This document shows, piece after piece, positions 18,709 through 25,754 of a stretch of 33,286 bases of DNA; the first letter of the stretch is position 1; every line of letters starts with the position of its first letter. The notes under the pieces were generated by a model. The model was not told the DNA's origin. It did not search any database and was given only the letters and a program-made list of their open reading frames with translations. This DNA is from Lachnospiraceae bacterium (GTDB taxonomy: Bacteria; Bacillota; Clostridia; Lachnospirales; Lachnospiraceae): NCBI GenBank assembly GCA_009787745.1, contig WQST01000004.1, forward strand, positions 1 to 33,286. Reading direction: 5' to 3'. The translations under genes and the position numbers were made by a program.

Positions 18709-19606
18709 GATATGTCCTCCTAAAGGTATTTATGATATGTTCTAAATCAGACTTTTCAAGATCATAATCATGTATGACAAAAGTTATGTTTTCGTCTGCA
18801 TCTATTAACCATTCTTCTTGCATTTCTATCCGCCGATATAAAACATTGCCTAGCAAATTAAAATCTAATAATTTTTTATCCAATTGATTATGGCATGGTT
18901 GATAATCTATTCCATTACTATATTGCGACATTGTAATATCTATACTTTCATGGCAATGGTTTACGCAATTGCCAATCTCAAGATTTTTATGTTTAGCATA
19001 AGCACATTTTCTGGCAAAAGCTACCGCACAATTAGCTAAATGACAATTTATTTTCCATCCCCACTTCTGAATACGAGCTAATCCTCTCATTGCTTCCGGA
19101 AGAAGGCTTGTTTCGATACCTGTTATACCATAATTTTTCAAAAATTTATACTTAGAGTAGTCTGCCATGGTATTAGAAATCATATCATCACTAAATTCTT
19201 CATTTTCAAGTAACAGAAAATGCCAAGGGGTATCTTCCAAAGTTCTTGATAAGCTGCGGCCGACAAAAACCTGTGAAGGTAGAATTTTTCTATTATATGC
19301 TTCATATAAAACCCCGAAATCATTGATAACCAATTGATAATCTAAGTGATTATTTACCAGCGTTTGCAGCAAATCCATAATTTTTTCGAAATGAATATCT
19401 ACTACTTTAGGGGTAATTAATTTAGGCTGAAGACCAGCATTAATTATTGTGTTAAATATACTTATAATCTCTTTACTTGACGGCATATGAAAAATACAGC
19501 CTTCATCTCCTACGGATATAATATCTATTTCATATTTAAAATAATCTTCGGTTATATATTTATACAATAATTTATAGTTTCTAACGTGTAATTCTAATTT
19601 TGCCAT
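18689..19606 (-). CDS. U32-related, UbiV-like protein (putative Fe-S protein)
   Basis: GDEGC near position 37 and KC-x12-C-x3-C (RKCAYAKHKNLEIGNCVNHC); overlaps the U32 gene 17752..18708. Confidence 0.65.
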   Translation of the reverse strand: MAKLELHVRNYKLLYKYITEDYFKYEIDIISVGDEGCIFHMPSSKEIISIFNTIINAGLQPKLITPKVVDIHFEKIMDLLQTLVNNHLDYQLVINDFGVLYEAYNRKILPSQVFVGRSLSRTLEDTPWHFLLLENEEFSDDMISNTMADYSKYKFLKNYGITGIETSLLPEAMRGLARIQKWGWKINCHLANCAVAFARKCAYAKHKNLEIGNCVNHCHESIDITMSQYSNGIDYQPCHNQLDKKLLDFNLLGNVLYRRIEMQEEWLIDADENITFVIHDYDLEKSDLEHIINTFRRTYHEEITN

Positions 19607-19619
19607 ATTATCTTATCCT

Positions 19620-20438
19620 TTATATTAATTCTACATAGTTCTTAGCTTTTTCGATATCTGCCGATTTTAGATCAATTACATTAATATATTCATCATTATC
19701 CAGCTCAAGTATTTTTCCAAATGGGCCAGCAATAATGCTCCCCCCTTCAAAGCGTCCTTTCAAATAACTCACTTCTCCTACTCCGTTTACACCGATAATA
19801 AAAATACCATATTCATAAGCTTTTGCCAAAACCATTGACTTCCATTTATTAATAATAAAACTTTTATTTATTTCTTCATTTAAAGGACTCGGAAGCAAGC
19901 AAGGAGCAAAAATAATCTCTACTCCTAAGGCTACCATTTGCTTTATCATGTCTTCATAAAACATATCTATTCCCATCAATATGCCAACCCGTCCAATATC
20001 CAAATCAAATACTTTTTTTTCTACTCCTTTGACAATAAATTCTGCTTCGCGGTAAAAGATATAGTTTCTCTCCTGCGTTCCGATTATTTTTCCTTTTCTA
20101 TTTAATATAAAGCCTATGTTACGATATCTTCTATCTTTCCCTTCATTATCAACAGAGCCTGTAACCCCACCAATAATATAACAGTTATACTTTTCTGCCA
20201 ATTCTGATAATTTTTTTATTGCTTTATTTCCGCTAAAAGCTTCCGGAATACTTGTAAAATTATAGGAACTTCCGGTATAAAATTCTTCCGGCATTACAAT
20301 CACATCTGTTTGCGGATTTGCTTCCATTAGCTGTGTTATCTTTTCTTCAACACTCTTTATATTCTCATATCGATTTTTAGTGCCAAATTTTGAACCTAAT
20401 ATTTTAAGCTGAATTACTCCTACTTTTATATTTTCCAT
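19620..20438 (-). CDS. Nitrilase-superfamily protein lacking catalytic Cys (and apparently Lys)
   Basis: MENIKVGVIQLKILGS...VIVMPEEFYTGSSYN...GTQERNYIF...GRVGILMGIDMFYED; ATG at 20438 with RBS aaggag; frame stays open upstream to a TTG at 20594. Confidence 0.75.
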   Translation of the reverse strand: MENIKVGVIQLKILGSKFGTKNRYENIKSVEEKITQLMEANPQTDVIVMPEEFYTGSSYNFTSIPEAFSGNKAIKKLSELAEKYNCYIIGGVTGSVDNEGKDRRYRNIGFILNRKGKIIGTQERNYIFYREAEFIVKGVEKKVFDLDIGRVGILMGIDMFYEDMIKQMVALGVEIIFAPCLLPSPLNEEINKSFIINKWKSMVLAKAYEYGIFIIGVNGVGEVSYLKGRFEGGSIIAGPFGKILELDNDEYINVIDLKSADIEKAKNYVELI

Positions 20439-20616
20439 TAAACACCTATCTCCTTGTTTGCCGATTATTTCATCAAGGTAGTTGTCAAATTGCACTGCTT
20501 CTATAAACTTTCTCTCCATTTGTAGTAAAATAGTATCGTCACACACAATCTCACCAACAAACGGAGACGAAAATTTATGGTTGTTATGTTCCAAGCTAGT
20601 TTAACAATCACCTAGG

Positions 20617-20772
20617 TTACTTCATCCTTTGTAACCGCGCCGCCATATTTTCCGGCTCTTTGGGCTGATTATAAAACACCCAGCATGCGGCTGATATCTC
20701 GTTTTGCGCAACTTTGCGAGCTAAAGACGCTGCTCCTTTGAGCAATGGATTGGATTTATCTTGGTTCTTCAT
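20617..20772 (-). CDS. agrD: AgrD-like cyclic autoinducer prepeptide (51 aa), not in the supplied ORF track
   Basis: MKNQDKSNPLLKGAASLARKVAQNEISAACWVFYNQPKEPENMAARLQRMK*; overlaps the 3' end of agrB by 17 nt; amphipathic N-terminus, core Cys, and an acidic/proline tail NQPKEPENM typical of AgrD. Confidence 0.88.
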   Translation of the reverse strand: MKNQDKSNPLLKGAASLARKVAQNEISAACWVFYNQPKEPENMAARLQRMK

Positions 20773-21358
20773 AATTCATTACCACCTTTCTTTTTATATG
20801 CTTAGCATATGTCATGCTTCCTGTAACAAACATCATAGATAAAGCTATTGCTAAAAAAATACTGTTTGCGTTTGAGAACATTCCAATTATTACAATAAGT
20901 GACATCACCGATACCAATATTCTGCTTTTTATTCTGAGTACTTTTTGCTGTCCTTGGTAAATAGGTTTATTTTCATGTTCAACTGGTGCTAAATTATAAA
21001 TAATACAAACCGATATTAATGAAGCTAAGATAGCAGTAGCTGAATAAATTTGAATTGGCATTAATGATATAATAATCAACATCGAATTAAAAATAATTGC
21101 AAATGTTATGATACAGCTCCAGTGTTGTTTCGCATGATGCCCCCCGGCAAAACGCCTTAACAGAGCAAAGCAAACCATAAAGACAACACCCTCTATAACC
21201 AATCCAAAAAAAGTTGAAAGCATCAAGCAAAGCAAAATATGTATCGTAGTTGAAATGATATTCTCAAACGCATATGTATAAATATCTTCTTCTTCAACCT
21301 TAGCTACATTACCTGATATTAATACTAATGTTGCTTGTTTTGCCAGTCTATGAATCAT
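20756..21358 (-). CDS. agrB: AgrB-like accessory gene regulator / autoinducer-processing peptidase
   Basis: RRFAGGHHAKQHWSC contains the H-x6-C catalytic pair; multiple TM segments. Confidence 0.92.
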   Translation of the reverse strand: MIHRLAKQATLVLISGNVAKVEEEDIYTYAFENIISTTIHILLCLMLSTFFGLVIEGVVFMVCFALLRRFAGGHHAKQHWSCIITFAIIFNSMLIIISLMPIQIYSATAILASLISVCIIYNLAPVEHENKPIYQGQQKVLRIKSRILVSVMSLIVIIGMFSNANSIFLAIALSMMFVTGSMTYAKHIKRKVVMNYEEPR

Positions 21359-21413
21359 AGCATTAAACCTCCTACTGTAACGATATCATTTATCAAATAG
21401 TTGTACAATACCT

Positions 21414-21441
21414 ATTGCACGAATAGTATCTCTCATTGCAC
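21414..21441. promoter_or_regulatory. Direct repeat with 21-bp period upstream of agrB (candidate LytTR/AgrA site)
   Basis: ATTGCAC at 21414-21420 and 21435-21441 (GTGCAAT on the coding strand), in the agrC-agrB gap. Confidence 0.4.
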
Positions 21442-21568
21442 CAAAAAATAAAACTACTTATTTTTATTGAAATATTTAATTATATTTTAAGAGAAACACA
21501 AAATAATTTATGAAATCTTTGTCGAATATTTAAGTTGAATAAAGAAAAATAGAATAAAAGAATTAGTA

Positions 21569-22879
21569 TTAAAGCGGAATTAAAATATGTAACAAGAACA
21601 TGTCTTCGTCATAATCATAACTCAATTTCCCCCCCAATCTCAAGCAGCTTTCCTCCATACTCTTAAGCCCGATGCCATGATGAAGCATATCCTGCTTCAG
21701 GGTTTCTATTCTCCCCTCCCGTAGCTTAGGCTTCGCACCAATCGTATTTTTTACTTCGCATAGCAACACATTTTCAGATATGCGGAGCTCTAAGTCAATA
21801 AATAAATGTATTAAATCACCGGCGCGCCGGCAAGCTTCAATAGCGTTTTCCAATGCGTTTCCAACAATCGAGCAAAGCTCAAGTACCGGAATGGGTAACT
21901 CCGGCAGAATTTGAATCAACCAATCACATTGAATATTTTCCTGTTCGGCTACATTACGCTTCGTTGTCAACATAACATCAAGCATGGGATTCCCTGTATC
22001 CAGCATTAACTGAGTATTATTATGATATTGCACTAATTCATTAATGCGAAGTGAAAGTTCTTCATATTGACCCTGTTCTATAAAAAATTGAAACGCATTG
22101 ACATGATGTCTAAAGTCATGAGCCAATTGTTGAATATGTGTACGGCTTTCTGCTAATTTCAAACTATGTTCACGATGCGCAGTTAGCTGAGCCTCAGTAA
22201 CCGCCAGCTTTTCCTTATCTTCCGATCTTCGGAGTAACCCTTCAATAATGGAAAAAATAATGACATTTGAAAAAAGCAAACTAAGAATGCTAAAAATAAG
22301 CAGAAAAGTTATCGGCTGACCTTCACTTGTAGAAGTGTAAAAGATTTGCACCGAAATAAAGATTGATAGTAAAGGAAGAATACATAAAATCATCCATTGT
22401 TTAGGTGGTAAATTATTAGTTTTTCCTTTTCTGAAACGGATCAATATATTAATGAATAAAAAAAGCAGAAGATTCGCAACGACGTTTACTTGATATCTAA
22501 AACTGTTTACTCCAAGCGTGTCATTGATTTCAATGCCTTGGAACAAAACAATCACAAACGCGCCCAGAGATTCAAAGACAACACTAAAAAGAATTTTCAA
22601 TAAGCCGATAATTCCATACCAATATAATTTTGCTTTACAAAATGAAAAAGAAATTAACACCGATATAAAGATGGTTTTAGCTACTATCATTATCAATATA
22701 CCATTCATGTATATAGAAACTATAGCTGATATTAAGACAGCTAAAGCACAAACTAAAAAGCCGGTTTTTTTAGATATGTTCCGCTTTTGCTTTAAAAATC
22801 CCTCCGCCATCATCTTCATAATAAAAACTTCAAAGCAAGCAATACAAATTTCAAAAAATACCCAGAGCATATCGAACAT
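21569..22879 (-). CDS. agrC: AgrC-like sensor histidine kinase (GHKL ATPase)
   Basis: N-terminal multi-TM sensor, QQLAHDFRHHVNAFQFF H-box, VGNALENAIEAC N-box. Confidence 0.88.
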   Translation of the reverse strand: MFDMLWVFFEICIACFEVFIMKMMAEGFLKQKRNISKKTGFLVCALAVLISAIVSIYMNGILIMIVAKTIFISVLISFSFCKAKLYWYGIIGLLKILFSVVFESLGAFVIVLFQGIEINDTLGVNSFRYQVNVVANLLLFLFINILIRFRKGKTNNLPPKQWMILCILPLLSIFISVQIFYTSTSEGQPITFLLIFSILSLLFSNVIIFSIIEGLLRRSEDKEKLAVTEAQLTAHREHSLKLAESRTHIQQLAHDFRHHVNAFQFFIEQGQYEELSLRINELVQYHNNTQLMLDTGNPMLDVMLTTKRNVAEQENIQCDWLIQILPELPIPVLELCSIVGNALENAIEACRRAGDLIHLFIDLELRISENVLLCEVKNTIGAKPKLREGRIETLKQDMLHHGIGLKSMEESCLRLGGKLSYDYDEDMFLLHILIPL

Positions 22880-22890
22880 ATATGATCCCC

Positions 22891-23595
22891 TTATTTTCTA
22901 TATCTTCTATATGTATCCTTTAAGTTGTCTCTAAATTTAGGGCCGATAGATAATGATAAATTATTGGTAAATGTAACACAGTCGTCCGTGATAATCCATA
23001 CCCACGCCATATTGATTAAATAAGAACGGTGACATTGGACGAAACCATATTGTGACAACTTTTTAAGCTCCTCGGATAATTTTCCCCAATATTCGCATTT
23101 CAAAGTTCTTGTGAAAGCGCATATTATATGGAGGTTACTCTCCATATAAAGTACATCTTGTAATTGAATTGTTCCAACTTGTCCGCCTTTTAATTTCACC
23201 TCATAAGGTGTTAAATTCTTGCGGTTAAATAAATTAATTAATTTTTCTAAAATATTATAAATTGCCTTTTCTCTGATAGGTTTTACAATAAAACCGGCCG
23301 CCATAACATCAAAACCACGCGGCATATAATCAGCTAAATTCGTTACAAAAACTATTTGCACATTCGTATCTACAACGCGAATATGCTCAGCTGCTTCGAT
23401 ACCGCACATTTGCGGCATCGAGATATCAAGAAAAATAATATTAAAGCTTTCTTTAACCGCATCTTCCAAAAGATTTACCGCAGAAGTATATGTAGAAATA
23501 AAAAAACCTAATTTATTAATAATGGAGTACTCTTCAATTTCCTTACGGATTATACATAATTGCTGTTGATCATCATCGCATATCGCAATACGCAT
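22891..23595 (-). CDS. agrA: AgrA-like LytTR response regulator
   Basis: MRIAICDDDQQQL, IIFLDISMPQMCGIEAA receiver; C-terminal LytTR domain (LYMESNLHIICAFT...FVQCHRSYLIN); start MRIAICD at 23595 with RBS aaggagg. Confidence 0.88.
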   Translation of the reverse strand: MRIAICDDDQQQLCIIRKEIEEYSIINKLGFFISTYTSAVNLLEDAVKESFNIIFLDISMPQMCGIEAAEHIRVVDTNVQIVFVTNLADYMPRGFDVMAAGFIVKPIREKAIYNILEKLINLFNRKNLTPYEVKLKGGQVGTIQLQDVLYMESNLHIICAFTRTLKCEYWGKLSEELKKLSQYGFVQCHRSYLINMAWVWIITDDCVTFTNNLSLSIGPKFRDNLKDTYRRYRK

Positions 23596-23655
23596 AAAAT
23601 TCCTCCTTAACCCCTCGATTACACTATAAAGCACAAGAATGTCACTTTTTTAAAC

Positions 23656-23684
23656 ATTATAGCCTTTTTTGTCAAGACAATCAA
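23656..23684 (-). promoter_or_regulatory. Putative sigma-A promoter of the agr / biosynthetic run
   Basis: Minus strand TTGATT - 17 nt - TATAAT, about 60 nt upstream of the agrA ATG. Confidence 0.6.
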
Positions 23685-23752
23685 GTATTAAAAGCGCCAT
23701 GGAACGAAACAAGACAATCCTAAGTTTTGTATTAGTAACAATATCACATCTT

Positions 23753-23780
23753 TACCAAAAAACAAAGAGCGCCTTCGCTC
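23753..23780 (-). terminator. Rho-independent terminator downstream of ackA
   Basis: Minus strand GAGCG-AAGG-CGCTC followed by TTTGTTTTTT. Confidence 0.7.
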
Positions 23781-23849
23781 CCGATGACGCCCTGTTGAAA
23801 TTTATTATTTAACGACTATGCAGATTGTTGAGAAATGGATTATGCTTAC

Positions 23850-25064
23850 TCAAGAAACAATCCCCTTCGTATCCCGTGCAATCATCAGTTCTTCGTCTGT
23901 CGGTACCGACATAACGGCGACTTTGCTGTTGGCTTTTGAGAATACTACTTCTTCACCCTTGATTTCATTCGCGGATTCATCTATTTCAATTCCTAAATAG
24001 CCTAAATACTCACAAACCATTGTCCGCACAACATTGTTATTCTCACCGATTCCAGCTGTAAAGCATATAATATCAACCCCGTTCATTGCCGCCGTATAAG
24101 CGCCGATATATTTAGCAATACGGTAAACATAAGCTTTCATTGCTCTGACCGCCTCTGCTTTTCCCGCCAAATAATCAGCCGTAATGTCCCGAAAATCCGA
24201 TGAACCGCCGTTTTGTAAACCGACCACACCTGATTTTTTATTAAGCATTGCGGTAACTTCTTGGATGCTCATCCCTTCTTTTAATGCTAAAAATTCAATA
24301 ATCGCCGGATCAATGTCACCTGACCGCGTCCCCATAATCAATCCTTCCAGCGGTGTTAAGCCCATTGATGTATCGATGCTTTTTCCGTTCTTAACCGCTG
24401 TCACACTGGCGCCGTTACCCAGATGACAGACGATAATTTTCAAATCTTCCAAACTGCGGGCCGCGTCTATTTTCGCTTGATACAGAAGCGCCGCGTGTTG
24501 TGAAACATAATTATGGCTGGTTCCGTGAAAGCCGTAGCGTCTTACTTTATATTTCTCGTAGTACTCATAGGGTATTCCATAAAGATAGGCTTCCTCCGGC
24601 ATCGTCTGATGAAAAGCCGTATCAAAAACCCCGACCATCGGCGTCCCGGGCATCAGCTCGCGGCAAGCCTGAACCCCGATTAAGTTGGCAGGGTTATGTA
24701 GCGGTGCTAAATCATTACACTCTTCTGTCGCCTTAATAACTTCATCAGTAATCAAAACCGAACTATGAAATTTCTCACCCCCATGTACTAAACGATGCCC
24801 AACCGCTCCAATTTCGCTAAAACTACTAAGCACTCCATTGACCGGATCGGTCAATGCGTTTAGAACTAATTTTACCGCTTTAAGATGGTCGTCCATCTTA
24901 ACCACATTCGTGATTTTATCCTTCCCCACCGCCTGATAAACCAGCTGACTCCCGTCGATTCCGATCCGTTCACAAATCCCCTTTGCAATCGTTTCTTCCG
25001 ACACACTATTAATCAACTGAAACTTAAGCGAAGAACTGCCGCAATTAATAACTAAAATATTCAT
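23850..25064 (-). CDS. ackA: Acetate kinase
   Basis: MNILVINCGSSSLKFQLI..., HRLVHGGEKFH, FDTAFHQTMPEEAYLYGIP, RYGFHGTSHNYVS, CHLGNGASVTAVKNGKSIDTSMG. Confidence 0.97.
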   Translation of the reverse strand: MNILVINCGSSSLKFQLINSVSEETIAKGICERIGIDGSQLVYQAVGKDKITNVVKMDDHLKAVKLVLNALTDPVNGVLSSFSEIGAVGHRLVHGGEKFHSSVLITDEVIKATEECNDLAPLHNPANLIGVQACRELMPGTPMVGVFDTAFHQTMPEEAYLYGIPYEYYEKYKVRRYGFHGTSHNYVSQHAALLYQAKIDAARSLEDLKIIVCHLGNGASVTAVKNGKSIDTSMGLTPLEGLIMGTRSGDIDPAIIEFLALKEGMSIQEVTAMLNKKSGVVGLQNGGSSDFRDITADYLAGKAEAVRAMKAYVYRIAKYIGAYTAAMNGVDIICFTAGIGENNNVVRTMVCEYLGYLGIEIDESANEIKGEEVVFSKANSKVAVMSVPTDEELMIARDTKGIVS

Positions 25065-25134
25065 ATTCACTCCATTCCTTGTAAAAAAATACACAACCTA
25101 CATTTGAAAGTACTAACGTCATTATATCACGCTC

Positions 25135-25683
25135 TCACTTCCTGATAAACCCATTTCGCATTTGCCGGACATCGTTTACTGTTACCAAGGCGGAAGGGGT
25201 ATGCGATCTTATTAAATCAAGTGCTTCCGGAACGCTTTTACGCTTCAAATAAATCATCATAATATTAACTTCCCGCTCAAGCCCTTGTGCCGGAACCGTC
25301 GTCACACCGAAACCCTTTTCGCGAAGCAAAACATTAAGATTTTCTTTCTCGTCTTCTATCTCTTTGATAACATTACCCGCATCCATTTCTTCTGCTATCA
25401 TTACTTGAATTAAAGCCGTTCCCAATGCCAATTTGCCTTCAATAATAACACCGACATAATTCCCGCATGAAAAAGCAAGGCAATAAACCAAAGCTTTTAT
25501 CGGATCTTCTTTCAAGGTTCCTAAAACATTACTGACGACAATTATCCAAATTAATACTTCGACAAACCCTATTAACGCACCAAAAAGCTTTTCGCCGCGA
25601 TTAATTAAAACATTACGAACAGTCGCCAGCGACACTTCCACAAGTTTAGCCGCGAAAATAGCGAAATAAATCAAAATTTGCAT
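25135..25683 (-). CDS. UPF0316 / DUF2179-type membrane protein
   Basis: MQILIYFAIFAAKLVEVSLATVRNVLINRGEKLFGALIGFVEVLIWI...; C-terminal EREVNIMMIYLKRKSVPEALDLI. Confidence 0.75.
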   Translation of the reverse strand: MQILIYFAIFAAKLVEVSLATVRNVLINRGEKLFGALIGFVEVLIWIIVVSNVLGTLKEDPIKALVYCLAFSCGNYVGVIIEGKLALGTALIQVMIAEEMDAGNVIKEIEDEKENLNVLLREKGFGVTTVPAQGLEREVNIMMIYLKRKSVPEALDLIRSHTPSALVTVNDVRQMRNGFIRK

Positions 25684-25720
25684 TTTATCCCCCACTAACC
25701 TCCATGCCTGCCAACAGCTG

Positions 25721-25754
25721 TATGAAAAGTGTCCGCTTGCGGACACTTTTCATA
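25721..25754. terminator. Perfect 16-bp-arm palindrome, probable (bidirectional) terminator at the 3' end of the GH2 gene
   Basis: TATGAAAAGTGTCCGC-TT-GCGGACACTTTTCATA. Confidence 0.65.

Noticed and set aside
20466-20487. TTGACA upstream of the first nitrilase-like gene as an internal promoter
   Set aside because: No acceptable -10 at 16-18 nt spacing; probably coincidence in coding or spacer DNA
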